DNA of 31,929 bases from an uncultured Eubacterium sp. (GTDB taxonomy: Bacteria; Bacillota_A; Clostridia; Lachnospirales; Lachnospiraceae). The notes beneath the pieces are model-generated. The model made no database searches. It saw only the letters and a list, made by a program, of their open reading frames with translations, and was not told the origin of the DNA. Below, one piece after another: positions 13,684 through 22,535 of the stretch. Within the stretch, counting starts at the first letter, position 1. Each line of letters opens with the position of its first letter. Position numbers and translations under genes: made by a program. The DNA lies in NCBI GenBank assembly GCA_948468465.1, contig CAOKJJ010000045.1, positions 1 to 31,929 on the forward strand, in the 5' to 3' direction.

Positions 13684-14802
13684 ATGCAGCGCAAGTATGA
13701 ATTAAGCATAAGCGCAGATTATGTCCCGGAATGGGGCGTAACAGAGGCCGTCAGGGAGTTTTTTCAAAATGCCATTGACGAACAGCAGCGCGACAGTGAG
13801 AATACAATGTTTTTTGAATACAGCACAAAGGAGCAAAGCATCCGTATCGGCAACAAGCACAGCGATCTGGATATAAAGACGTTGCTGTTTGGGGAATCAA
13901 CCAAGCGCGGGAAAGAGAAAATGATTGGAAGCCACGGCGAGGGCTACAAGATCGCAACCGTTGTATTGCTGCGGAACAAAAAAGAGGTCACTTTCCAGAA
14001 TTACTGCAGGCGTGAAATCTGGAAACCGCGTCTTGTAAAATCACGGAGATATAACGGTGCAATGGTTCCAACATTCTTTGTGGAAACAGAATCTGTGTGG
14101 AAAAAGGTACCAGAAAATAGTCTGGTTATTGAAATAGGCGGCATAACGCTGGAAGAATACGAAGATATAAGGAATAGTAACCTGCATTTGCGAGAAGACA
14201 TAAGCCGCAGGGAGACCAGCAAAGGGGCCATACTGGAAGGCGAGGAATTCAAGGGTAAAATATTTGTCGGCGGCCTATACATATGCAAAGAACCGCGCTT
14301 AGATATGGGGGTTGACCTAAAGCCTAAATTGGTGCATTTGGAACGCGACCGGAACCTTGTCAAGAGCCTTGATGTGCAGATGCTTGTATCAGACATGATC
14401 GAAGAATTAAAAGATACAGAACTGACCAAAAAGGCGTTTGGAACTTTTGCCGGGGAATATATCTCATCCTATGAAGTAGATGAGAAGGTCAAAAATGATA
14501 TCGCAAAAGATTTTCTGGAGCAGTATGGAGAAAATGCGGTTCCAGTTCGCAGGCAGGAGGAAGCGGAGGAAATCCGGAAAATAGGGAAAAAACCAGTAAT
14601 TGTTTCATTAGCGGAAAAGAATATCATTGAAAACGCAGATGTTTATCAGGTTAAAACGCAGGAGCTTCGGGCAGACAGGAATGCTATGCATCCTCTCGAC
14701 CGTCTTCGGGCATTTGCGACTCGAATGAAAGACCTGCTGATGAGCGAAGAATATGAAGAGTTTTTAGAAATTATAGGGCAGATAGAAGAATTTTTAAATT
14801 AA
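13684..14802 (+). CDS. GHKL-type ATP-binding protein
   Basis: A 372-residue protein with AAGGAGATGATACC before the ATG. The N-terminal half shows the Bergerat ATP fold: N-box REFFQNAIDE (E25, N29) and a G-rich lid IGSHGEGYKIA (81-91). The central DxGxG motif is not standard (IRIGNKHSDLD). The middle and C-terminal regions are unlike MutL, Hsp90 or histidine kinases. It follows the SNF2 helicase by 12 bases, so the two may act together on replicating or recombining DNA. That pairing is inferred. Confidence 0.75.
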   Translation: MQRKYELSISADYVPEWGVTEAVREFFQNAIDEQQRDSENTMFFEYSTKEQSIRIGNKHSDLDIKTLLFGESTKRGKEKMIGSHGEGYKIATVVLLRNKKEVTFQNYCRREIWKPRLVKSRRYNGAMVPTFFVETESVWKKVPENSLVIEIGGITLEEYEDIRNSNLHLREDISRRETSKGAILEGEEFKGKIFVGGLYICKEPRLDMGVDLKPKLVHLERDRNLVKSLDVQMLVSDMIEELKDTELTKKAFGTFAGEYISSYEVDEKVKNDIAKDFLEQYGENAVPVRRQEEAEEIRKIGKKPVIVSLAEKNIIENADVYQVKTQELRADRNAMHPLDRLRAFATRMKDLLMSEEYEEFLEIIGQIEEFLN

Positions 14803-14815
14803 GGAGGATACTTAA

Positions 14816-15304
14816 ATGGCAGAAGTAAAAAGCGCGCTGATCGGATTGATCGAAAGATATGAGGAGCTTCGGGCTTTGAAGGAAGAGCTTGCCGAAGCAA
14901 CCAAGGATATTAATGAGGAATTTAAGAAAATACAGGAAGAAATCGTAGAGCAGATGGTGGATGATGACATTCCATCACAAGGATTTGGGGATTACAGCTA
15001 TTCCCCACAGATTGCAACGCACTATTCCTTCATTTCAGAAGAACTGCTTGCAGAAAAAGGGATTGATAAGATGGCAGTTATGCGTGAAAACGGGTACGAT
15101 TTCCTGATCAGAGAAGCCATCAACCAGCGTTCGCTGGAATCTGCCATGAAAGAGGCGGCAGCAGAAGAGGACGGAATTCCGGAAGACATTTTGGAAATTG
15201 TAAAAAGCTATAATGAGCTGAAAGTAGTTAGAAGAAAAACGCGGAAAGGGACAATGAATTCGGCAAGGAAGGCCGTGGCAGGCGCGAAAAAGGCGGTGAA
15301 ATAA
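14816..15304 (+). CDS. Coiled-coil phage protein, Gam-like in pattern
   Basis: A 162-residue protein with AAGGAGGATACTTAA before the ATG. A charged coiled coil occupies about 10-45 (ERYEELRALKEELAEATK), followed by a mixed domain (FISEELLAEKGIDKMAVMRE) and a very basic tail (RRKTRKGTMNSARKAVAGAK). It sits between ATPase and SSB-like genes, a typical place for recombination accessory proteins such as Gam, but I see no firm signature. Confidence 0.6.
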   Translation: MAEVKSALIGLIERYEELRALKEELAEATKDINEEFKKIQEEIVEQMVDDDIPSQGFGDYSYSPQIATHYSFISEELLAEKGIDKMAVMRENGYDFLIREAINQRSLESAMKEAAAEEDGIPEDILEIVKSYNELKVVRRKTRKGTMNSARKAVAGAKKAVK

Positions 15305-15305
15305 T

Positions 15306-15839
15306 ATGTATCAGGAGATGGATGAAAACGGGCAGTATCAGCTGGACTGCCGCCTGGATTCCGAAAGGGATCTGGAAGAAAATGTGAGCATTATGATCAC
15401 GTTTGCACATAAACAGCTTGAAGCCAGGGTTGGTGACAACTTTGTTAAAAACAGATATGAGGGCTACGGGCTTCTTTCGGAGCAGTTTTCCGGGCTTGCA
15501 AAAGTCTTGAAAGAAGTCGGGAATGGAATGTCAACATTCTTAAAAATCATGCCGCTGGGGGACAGCCGTGCCATTGACGCTGTGGCATCAATAGAAAATT
15601 CACTGGCCGATGTGATAAAACAGGCCGTGCAGATGGCTGCAGAAGCACACAGGATAAATGACGATCTGTATCATAACGCATCCTTGGAAACAACACCGCT
15701 TGAGGATTATATGGCAGAAAATGACGGGTTCAGCGAAGTAGAAGAAGGTACTTCGGATGTTTCGCCTGAATCTACAGATTCCTCAGATGCGGATGCAGCA
15801 GGCGGGGATGAAACAGAAACTGACGGCGGTGAATTATAA
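15306..15839 (+). CDS. Hypothetical replication-module protein with acidic tail
   Basis: A 177-residue protein that starts one base after the previous stop region; GTGAAATA precedes the ATG with no strong ribosome site, so coupling is likely. The body is helical (LLSEQFSGLAKVLKEVGNGM). The last 45 residues are rich in Asp, Glu, Ser and Thr. No known family. Confidence 0.65.
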   Translation: MYQEMDENGQYQLDCRLDSERDLEENVSIMITFAHKQLEARVGDNFVKNRYEGYGLLSEQFSGLAKVLKEVGNGMSTFLKIMPLGDSRAIDAVASIENSLADVIKQAVQMAAEAHRINDDLYHNASLETTPLEDYMAENDGFSEVEEGTSDVSPESTDSSDADAAGGDETETDGGEL

Positions 15840-15874
15840 AAACAATATTACAAAAAAACAAGGAGGATACCAAG

Positions 15875-16729
15875 ATGGCAAAGACAAACGAAGTTGCAAC
15901 GAATGAGGCATTTAAACTCATTCCTATGTATGCTGGGCTGGATGAGGAGCTGAAAGCAGAGATCGAAGATGAATTGGATGATTTTGAGGACGCTGGCGGC
16001 ATTGATTGTCGCAGGATCAAGATGCCGACTGGGAACAGTAAGGCGTTTGAAGTGGAAAGCGACAATCCGGATGACCCGGACATGGAAAAGGAGCTGCGTG
16101 GAGTAATTCTTTTCACACATAAAATGAATGCCCGCTGGGAGGGTGATTACGGCGGCGAGAACCGCATGCCTGTATGTTCGTCCTGGGATGCGAAGCAGGG
16201 TGTGGAATTTGAAACGGGGGCGGTCTGCAGTTGTGATACCTGTGAATACAACGAATTTAAGTCAAATGGCGAGGGGAAGGAGTGTAAAAACACGCGCCGC
16301 ATCTACCTGATGCTGGACGGAAAGAAGCACCTTTATCTTCTGACTGTTCCGCCGACTTCTTTAAAATCTGTAAGTAAGCAGTTAAAGCACCTGATTTCTA
16401 ATGGCCTGCCATTGACGCGGATGGCGGTAACGTTCCGGCTTGAATCTGCGAAAAGCAAGGGCGGTAAGGACTATGCAAAAATAACGGTGGAAAAGAGCGG
16501 GGAGTTGACCAAAGAGCAGGGCGATCTGGCACGGAAGATGCGCGAGGAAATTAAAAAACAGTATACGACCGTGGGCGTGGACAATGATGATTACAATGTA
16601 AGCGGTGCAGGCGTTGGAAACTCTGCGCTGGAAACTGTACAGACGGCAGATGCGCAGGCGACAGTGCCAGAGGAAGGTTTTATGGAAATCCCGGACAGCA
16701 TTGAGGATGGAGAACTTCCATTTGTTTAA
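15875..16729 (+). CDS. SSB-like single-stranded DNA-binding protein
   Basis: A 284-residue protein with AAGGAGGATACCAAG before the ATG. The C-terminal tip (EDGELPFV) resembles the acidic, Phe-containing tip of SSB proteins that recruits partners. The central part has a Cys group (CSCDTCEYNEF then C) that may bind zinc, and beta-rich segments (RRIYLMLDGKKHLYLLTVPP) consistent with an OB-like fold. It is placed directly before the primase-helicase. Function is inferred from layout and tip; the exact family was not recognised. Confidence 0.65.
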   Translation: MAKTNEVATNEAFKLIPMYAGLDEELKAEIEDELDDFEDAGGIDCRRIKMPTGNSKAFEVESDNPDDPDMEKELRGVILFTHKMNARWEGDYGGENRMPVCSSWDAKQGVEFETGAVCSCDTCEYNEFKSNGEGKECKNTRRIYLMLDGKKHLYLLTVPPTSLKSVSKQLKHLISNGLPLTRMAVTFRLESAKSKGGKDYAKITVEKSGELTKEQGDLARKMREEIKKQYTTVGVDNDDYNVSGAGVGNSALETVQTADAQATVPEEGFMEIPDSIEDGELPFV

Positions 16730-16814
16730 TAAAAACAGCGGTGGCATTTGCCGCCGCGCTGCATGCAAGCGCGAAGGAGTATGTAAAAGATTCAAAGAAA
16801 GCAGGGCATAATAT

Positions 16815-19559
16815 ATGGTATCGCAAGACATTGACATTGACCGTTTGATAGATTACAAATCGGAATATTGGGCTTATATAAAGAAGCCGCACGTGAGCGG
16901 GAAAAACCTGACCGGTCTGTGTCCTTTCCATGATGACCAAAATAACAGCTTCTCTGTAGATTTGGAAACTGGGAAATGGCATTGCCTTGCAGAGGACATC
17001 GGCGGCAATTTCTTATCTTTTTATGCAAAGATACATGGACTTGGAGATGGGAAGGAAGGTACAACGGCGGCTTATAAGGAAATACTGGAAAAATACGGCG
17101 TGGAATTGGATAAGGATTCTGGAAAGACGGAGAAAAAGCCAATGCTAAAGGGTTATAGCCTTTCGCAGTATGCCTTTGAGAAACATCTTCCAGAAAATTG
17201 GTTAGAAAGTGAGTGCAGGGTTACAACCGTACATGATAGGTACTTTAAGTCAGATTATGTAAAGATTCCATACATGGACGAACACGGAAAGGAAGCTACA
17301 TATAGGAAACGGTTTGCTGACAAGGAATTCCGCTGGAAGAAAAATCCGCCTGGAAAGAAACTTGGAGACCTGATCAGGTTTTACGGCGAATGGAAGATGC
17401 AGCAGATTCGCGCTGCAGGGTATGCGGTACTGGTAGAGGGTGAGAGCGATACGCAGAGCCTTTGGTATATGGAGCTTTCCGCACTTGGTATACCGGGCGC
17501 ATCCATGTTCCGGCCTGAACATTCAGGGATGCTACAAGGCCTTAAGTTATACATACATCAAGAACAGGATGGCGGCGGGGAAACTTTTTTCAGGAAAATC
17601 ACCGAGGGATTAAAAACTTACGGATTCATCGGGGAAGTGTACCGTTTTTCTTGTGGCCAGATATCGGGATGCAAGGATCCGTCAGATGTTTTTATAAAAT
17701 TCGGAAAGGAAGACGGAAATAAGAAAATCCTGAAGCTGATTGGCGGCGCAGAAAAGGTAGACCTATCTGCGCCTGCCCCTGCAGCATCCCTGGAAGGTGC
17801 GCCAGTCAGCCTGCGGCAGGCAGACGGATGGGAGTATTCAGAAGATGGGATTAAGAAATTCAATAAAAAATCTTATGCTAATGAACTGGTCTGCAGAACA
17901 CCAATCATTCTGAAACGAAGGTTAAAAAGCCTTGACACGGGGGATGAGAAAATAGAAGTCGCATTCAAGCGGGACGGAAACTGGCACAGTGCAATGTTCC
18001 AGCGTAGCACGCTTTTTACCAGCCGGGGGATTGTGGCATTATCCGACTTAGGATGCACGGTCACATCAGAAAACGCCAAGCAGGTGGTGCAGTTCCTTTC
18101 TGCACTGGAATCGGAAAACATTGACCTGATCCCGAAAGCAGATGCCACGTCCACATTCGGTTGGCAGCCGGGAGGGCGGTTTATCCCAGGACGCGAACAG
18201 GGCATTGTGTTAGACGTAGACCCGTCACAGCAGGGTGCGGCTGGGGCGTACAAAAAGGAAGGTACGCTGGATGGCTGGGTGGAGACGATGCGTCCACACA
18301 GGGAGAGGGACAAGTTCCGATTTATTCTTGCTGCAAGCTTCACGGCGCCACTCCTTAAAATTATAAAACAGCGCACATTCTTTGTGTACAATTGGGGCAA
18401 TTCCAAAGCTGGAAAGACGGCAGCGTTAAAAGCTGCGCTGTCTGCGTGGGGCGATCCGGAACGTCTGATGGTAAATTTCAATGCAACGCAGGTCGGCCTG
18501 GAGCGCACTGCTGCCTTGTACCGGGATCTGCCACTGGGGATTGATGAACGCCAGCTTTCCGGGGGCAGGCAGGATGACCTTGAAAGGATCGTTTATATGA
18601 TTGCGAACGGAAAAGGGAAAGTGCGGGGTGCAAAGTCGGGTGGCGTACAGAAAACTTATTCATGGCGCACGGTCGCGATCGCTACGGGTGAAGAACCGCT
18701 GGCGCGTGAAACAAGCAAGGGCGGTGTAAGCACACGTGCTTTAGAATTGTATGGCGGACCGTTTGAGGATGAGCAGTCTGCATCACTTATGCATCAAAAG
18801 TCTGCAGATAACTGTGGCCATGCCGGTCCTGAATTCGTGAACAGGATTGTAAAATTTACAGAAGAAAGTATCTGCGAATGGTACAGTCGGATGCAGCTGT
18901 ATGTAAACAGCATTTCGGATGGGAAATCTGGAAGCCATGTGGCTGGGGTGGCGGCAGTCGCTCTTGCAGATGCACTGATAGACGAATGGTTTTTTCTTGG
19001 AAAAGAATCAGCGGATTCGGATACGCTGTCGGTCTGCAGGAAATCATGGGAACGCGCCATGGACATGGCAAAAGCAATCATGGAAGAACTGATGTCGCGT
19101 ACAGTCGGTGATACGAATGAAAACGCGGTGCAGTTTATTGCAGACTGGGTGATTTCAAACAAGTCTGCATTTGGCGAAAAGGCGATTGGGACGTGTTTTG
19201 GGAAAATGTCAGAATCTGGGAACGTGGCGTATATCTTTCCGTCCCTTCTGCACAGGGCTTTAGAGCAAGAGGGGTATTCTGCAAAAAAGACACAAGCATA
19301 TATGGCAGAAAAAGGGCTTATTTCATCTGTTTCAAGGAAAGACAACAAGGGAAAAACATATTCTGTAGTAAGAAAATTTGATGGAAGAAATGTAAGGTTT
19401 GTCGAATTCTTTATTGGAAAGCTGTCAGAAAAAACCGATCCGATAGACGACGCAATGAATGACGAAGATACCGGACGCAGCGGTGAAGGAAACGGACAGA
19501 TGACGATAGACGGCTTCATGGCCCTGCCGGATGATGTAGATCTGCCATTCAGTGATTAG
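16815..19559 (+). CDS. Primase-helicase with DUF927 domain
   Basis: A 914-residue replication protein. It begins with a CHC2-like primase zinc finger (C36-P-F-H39, C57), in which the usual last Cys is replaced by Glu (CLAE at 57-60). A TOPRIM-like domain follows (VLVEGESDTQSLW at about 204-216, then HQEQDGGGE and CKDPSDVF). The C-terminal half is a DUF927 helicase domain: Walker A GNSKAGKTA (about 528-536), then NATQVGLERTAALYRDLPLGIDE, and arginine-containing GVSTRALELYGGPF. It should prime and unwind phage DNA. No strong ribosome site is visible; the ATG follows a 70-base leader after the SSB-like gene. Confidence 0.85.
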   Translation: MVSQDIDIDRLIDYKSEYWAYIKKPHVSGKNLTGLCPFHDDQNNSFSVDLETGKWHCLAEDIGGNFLSFYAKIHGLGDGKEGTTAAYKEILEKYGVELDKDSGKTEKKPMLKGYSLSQYAFEKHLPENWLESECRVTTVHDRYFKSDYVKIPYMDEHGKEATYRKRFADKEFRWKKNPPGKKLGDLIRFYGEWKMQQIRAAGYAVLVEGESDTQSLWYMELSALGIPGASMFRPEHSGMLQGLKLYIHQEQDGGGETFFRKITEGLKTYGFIGEVYRFSCGQISGCKDPSDVFIKFGKEDGNKKILKLIGGAEKVDLSAPAPAASLEGAPVSLRQADGWEYSEDGIKKFNKKSYANELVCRTPIILKRRLKSLDTGDEKIEVAFKRDGNWHSAMFQRSTLFTSRGIVALSDLGCTVTSENAKQVVQFLSALESENIDLIPKADATSTFGWQPGGRFIPGREQGIVLDVDPSQQGAAGAYKKEGTLDGWVETMRPHRERDKFRFILAASFTAPLLKIIKQRTFFVYNWGNSKAGKTAALKAALSAWGDPERLMVNFNATQVGLERTAALYRDLPLGIDERQLSGGRQDDLERIVYMIANGKGKVRGAKSGGVQKTYSWRTVAIATGEEPLARETSKGGVSTRALELYGGPFEDEQSASLMHQKSADNCGHAGPEFVNRIVKFTEESICEWYSRMQLYVNSISDGKSGSHVAGVAAVALADALIDEWFFLGKESADSDTLSVCRKSWERAMDMAKAIMEELMSRTVGDTNENAVQFIADWVISNKSAFGEKAIGTCFGKMSESGNVAYIFPSLLHRALEQEGYSAKKTQAYMAEKGLISSVSRKDNKGKTYSVVRKFDGRNVRFVEFFIGKLSEKTDPIDDAMNDEDTGRSGEGNGQMTIDGFMALPDDVDLPFSD

Positions 19560-19579
19560 GAAAGCGAGTGTGATGAGAT

Positions 19580-20002
19580 ATGAAAGCAATAACCGTTTTG
19601 CAGCCGTGGGCATGGCTTCTTGTTTCGGGAAAGAAGCGTTGTGAAACACGGTCATGGAAAACAAATTACAGGGGAGAAATTCTGATCCATGCAGGGAAAA
19701 AGGATATGACAGGTACGATGATGCGGGAGACATTATTTGAAGCAAGATGCATGAAACGGGCGGGAGTGTCCCGTGCGGAAATTGTAACCGGTGCTATCAT
19801 TGGAAAGGCAAACCTTGTGAACTGTGTACGGATTGATGAAGCGATACGTGAGCTTATCAAGAAACAGCACTTTGATGAATATGCGTTCAGATGCTTTTCA
19901 CCTGGGCGGTATGCGTGGGTGATGGAAAATCCGGTATTGTTTGATACGCCAATCCCTGCAAGGGGAAGACAAGGGCTTTGGAATTTTGATGGGAATTTGT
20001 AA
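19580..20002 (+). CDS. ASCH-domain protein
   Basis: A 140-residue protein with the ASCH signature: VLQPWAWLLVSGKKRCETRSW at the start, YRGEILIHAGKK, then GAIIGKANLVNCVRI. ASCH domains have a PUA-like fold and bind RNA or modified bases; some act as nucleases. They are frequent in phage replication regions. The role here is unknown. GAAAGCGAGTGTGATGAG precedes the ATG. Confidence 0.85.
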   Translation: MKAITVLQPWAWLLVSGKKRCETRSWKTNYRGEILIHAGKKDMTGTMMRETLFEARCMKRAGVSRAEIVTGAIIGKANLVNCVRIDEAIRELIKKQHFDEYAFRCFSPGRYAWVMENPVLFDTPIPARGRQGLWNFDGNL

Positions 20003-20021
20003 ATACGGAGGAAATACGGTA

Positions 20022-20210
20022 ATGTATGGATTATTTGAAGTTACAGCAAAAGATGAAAGCGAAAACACGCGGATTGTTTATGGCGTACACTATAATATAG
20101 CGACTAACAGGACATATTTTTTGTTTTTTGATGAAAACAGTGTTGACTGGATTTGGATGCCGGCAGATCTCTTTGAGCCAATAATCCCCAAAAACGGGCT
20201 TTGTTATTAG
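20022..20210 (+). CDS. Short hypothetical protein
   Basis: A 62-residue protein starting at 20022 with CGGAGGAAATACGGTA ahead. It is beta-rich and aromatic (RTYFLFFDENSVDWIWMP). A longer in-frame reading overlaps the ASCH gene and is not supported. Function unknown. Confidence 0.65.
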   Translation: MYGLFEVTAKDESENTRIVYGVHYNIATNRTYFLFFDENSVDWIWMPADLFEPIIPKNGLCY

Positions 20211-20221
20211 GGAGGGCGTAA

Positions 20222-20494
20222 ATGAACAGGAGCAAAAAAGGCGTTATGCCAGAAATCACGAGGGAAATGTACAAAAGCATTAAGAAATACGACAGGCAGC
20301 AGTTCACGGCGTTCTGTACGAATTTGTATAAATATGGGTACGAAGACGGTAGGGAGAGCGTTCCCGGCATTGATGTAGAAAATATCATAGAAGCTGTGTC
20401 TAAGGTGAAGGGCATAGGAACTAAGAAGATGGGAGATATTAAGGCGGCTATTAAAGCTATGTTTGATGGAGGCGAAGAAGATGACAAGGCATGA
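20222..20494 (+). CDS. Small protein with a helix-hairpin-helix-like motif
   Basis: A 90-residue protein with AGGGAGGGCGTAA before the ATG. The segment IIEAVSKVKGIGTKKMGDIK resembles a helix-hairpin-helix (VKGIGTKK), a common non-specific DNA-binding element. The N-terminal half is charged and aromatic. Function unknown. Confidence 0.65.
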   Translation: MNRSKKGVMPEITREMYKSIKKYDRQQFTAFCTNLYKYGYEDGRESVPGIDVENIIEAVSKVKGIGTKKMGDIKAAIKAMFDGGEEDDKA

Positions 20495-20825
20495 AACTGC
20501 GGCGATCATCAATGATAAACGCAATTTTGCAGATGGACTGGATGATTATACAGAGATCAATATTGCCAGAAAAATGGCAATAAACGCTCTGCAAGCTAAA
20601 AGCACTGAGGATCAGACAAAAAAATACGCTGCTATGATAGAAAGCTTTGAATGCGATTTTTCTTTAGCAATAGAGCCAGGCGGAACGTATGGACTGGACG
20701 ATCTTCAAGTAAAGATTGAACGGAGCGATAAACGTATGCTTGCAGATATCAAACTTTTGCAAGAACTTTCATATGGAGTGAGGCATGGCATTTTAAAAAT
20801 CGTAAAGCAGTTGGAAGATGGGTGA
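20481..20825 (+). CDS. Hypothetical protein
   Basis: A 114-residue protein. The start at 20481 has GGAGG eight bases ahead and overlaps the previous gene by 14 bases. Mostly helical (YTEINIARKMAINALQAK, then MLADIKLLQELSYGVRHG). No domain recognised. Confidence 0.65.
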   Translation: MTRHETAAIINDKRNFADGLDDYTEINIARKMAINALQAKSTEDQTKKYAAMIESFECDFSLAIEPGGTYGLDDLQVKIERSDKRMLADIKLLQELSYGVRHGILKIVKQLEDG

Positions 20826-20836
20826 GGAGAATGAGC

Positions 20837-21058
20837 ATGAATTTGAGTATTGCACCAAGGAAAACGACCGATCGGGGCGGCTACTACTGCATGCCGCTTA
20901 AGAAGAATGTTCCGCAGGGGCATGAGGACTGGCAACCAGCTGTATGCCCGGAATGTGGGAGGGAGTGTTGGAGGATGCCGCTTGCGGAAATAGCAGAAGC
21001 AAGTGGGGCGAAGCCACTCTGTACAGAGTGTGCGTTGAAAAAGGGAGCAGAGAATTGA
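20837..21058 (+). CDS. Small zinc-ribbon protein
   Basis: A 73-residue protein. GTGAGGAG favours the ATG at 20837 over one at 20831. A zinc ribbon is formed by CPECGREC and CTEC (about residues 37-70). Its stop overlaps the next start (TGATG). Confidence 0.7.
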   Translation: MNLSIAPRKTTDRGGYYCMPLKKNVPQGHEDWQPAVCPECGRECWRMPLAEIAEASGAKPLCTECALKKGAEN

Positions 21059-21300
21059 TGGATAAAGGAATCTGTAAATATGCAATTCCAATGAAACCAC
21101 CATATGAATTTCCATTTGCCTGTGCGGTAATGTATGAATGCAGATGGAAAGAAGGCGGCAGGAATATGTACAAATCTTGTCCAAGGTTTCAGATTGGCCA
21201 GAACAGAGAAAGGGACGGGCTGGAACTAAGGGGAATGCGGGTTATTAAAAGATACGCTGAAATAAGAAAAGCGTTGGAAGATCCAACGGTGAAAAAATAA
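21058..21300 (+). CDS. Small Cys-containing hypothetical protein
   Basis: An 80-residue protein starting at 21058, coupled to the previous gene. Conserved-looking cysteines (ICKYAIP, ACAVMYEC, KSCPRF) suggest a metal site. The longer reading from 20944 runs through the zinc-ribbon gene and is rejected. Confidence 0.65.
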   Translation: MDKGICKYAIPMKPPYEFPFACAVMYECRWKEGGRNMYKSCPRFQIGQNRERDGLELRGMRVIKRYAEIRKALEDPTVKK

Positions 21301-21378
21301 TTATTGAGAAGCATAGAAGATTGGGAAAAACAGAAGAATTGTTAGATATGCTTGGAGTAATAATGGAGATGGCAAAGG

Positions 21379-21636
21379 ATGGACAATAATTTTTTTCAGG
21401 AATCAACAAATGCGTACATTGTGGCATACAATACAGCAATGGAGCAAATGCATAATCCAAGCGCAGCCGCGCAGATTGCAATGGCTGTGACTACGACATA
21501 TATGATGATGTCTAAGGCAGAAATGAAACAGGAACAACAGCAGCAGGAGATTGGACTGAATATAATAAGCGCATTGGCTGCTGCCGCAGTAAAACGGGAT
21601 GGCCAGGATGACGGTGAGGATTCTGAAAAGAAGTAA
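21379..21636 (+). CDS. Hypothetical Ala/Met-rich protein
   Basis: An 85-residue protein with GGAGATGGCAAAGG before the ATG. The middle is rich in Ala and Met (AAQIAMAVTTTYMMMSKAEM) and a Gln-rich run follows (KQEQQQQEIG); the end is acidic. It could form helical bundles. It is the last gene before the candidate origin. Confidence 0.6.
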   Translation: MDNNFFQESTNAYIVAYNTAMEQMHNPSAAAQIAMAVTTTYMMMSKAEMKQEQQQQEIGLNIISALAAAAVKRDGQDDGEDSEKK

Positions 21637-21950
21637 CACTAGCTACACTGAAAATTCTTAAAGTGTAGCCTATAGTGTAGCGGTAAAAATCAGTAAAACA
21701 GTGGGTTTGTTAAGTGCCGCTACACTAGCTACACTTAAATTAAAAAAATATAAGTATATATAGAAATTATCGCAAATAACAGCATTACATGCGATAATGC
21801 GATAATTTCTTAAAAAACATGATATATGTTCTGAAATAGGTGTAGCGCGTGTAGCCGAGTCCTGAAGGCTAGATTTTTCGGGGCTTGTGCGATATTTTTT
21901 CGGAAAATTCTGGTGTTTTTAAAAAGCGTAGCGAATGGGGGCGGATTTGA
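21637..21950. repeat. Candidate replication origin: GCTACAC repeats and A/T-rich inverted repeat
   Basis: No gene in these 314 bases. Seven exact copies of GCTACAC or its complement occur: 21642-21648, 21719-21725 and 21728-21734 on one strand, and 21663-21669, 21675-21681, 21840-21846 and 21849-21855 on the other. Two pairs have a 9-base period and point in opposite directions. Between them lies an A/T-rich stretch with a perfect 11-bp inverted repeat (AAATTATCGCA at 21764-21774 with 21798-21808) and the direct repeat GCGATAAT at 21791-21806. This resembles iterons beside an unwinding element, downstream of the replication genes. A regulator-binding region is the alternative. Confidence 0.55.
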
Positions 21951-22535
21951 ATGGATATATACAAAGAAACTGCTGCAAAGCTAGATAAATTAAGGCTTAA
22001 CGAGACGCAGATGAGTAAAGAGCAGTTTGTGCGATACGCATCTGCTCTGAAAAAATATCGCATGGAAATTATCGCAGGGGCAAATGAATTATTAAAGCGC
22101 TTTTGGTTAAATGGGATGATTGTGGAAAAAGGCGTCCATACAGAAGCTTTATGTGGAAAAATCCAAGAAATTGTAGAAGATGAAACTGCCAAAGGGGAAA
22201 TGAAACGACTTAAGGATATTCTCTTTCAGACCTACTCCTTGGAAAAATTTCTTGATGCGGCCTGCATGGTGCATAACAGAATCCTATATGAAGCATACGC
22301 GCCCTACTGGATCAGCAGATGTACCAGGAAATCCCTGCCGAACGGCATCCAGTGGGCGGGAATTCAAGACGACGTACCGGTCTGGTACAATGGAATGATT
22401 GACATGTATTGGCATAGCGGGTACAGGTTGTGGGTGTCGGATAATGAAATGACTTGGCGCATAAGCCTGCCGCCGACCAGAGAACTGTGTGAATTGGAAT
22501 ATGAGAAAGAAAGGAAGGCGATTGGCAATGCTTGA
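21951..22535 (+). CDS. Hypothetical protein
   Basis: A 194-residue protein. N-terminal helices (AAKLDKLRLNETQMSKEQF) and a Trp-rich C-terminal part (WISRC, VWYNGMIDMYWHSGYRLW). It begins right after the repeat region, so it could act at those sites. No domain recognised. AATGGGGGCGGATTTGA precedes the ATG. Confidence 0.65.
   Translation: MDIYKETAAKLDKLRLNETQMSKEQFVRYASALKKYRMEIIAGANELLKRFWLNGMIVEKGVHTEALCGKIQEIVEDETAKGEMKRLKDILFQTYSLEKFLDAACMVHNRILYEAYAPYWISRCTRKSLPNGIQWAGIQDDVPVWYNGMIDMYWHSGYRLWVSDNEMTWRISLPPTRELCELEYEKERKAIGNA

Noticed and set aside
21301..21378. Short frame before the gene at 21379
   Set aside because: A roughly 29-codon frame (TEELLDMLGVIMEMAKDG) resembles a protein tail but has no start codon with a ribosome site. 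It may be a remnant and cannot be supported as a gene.
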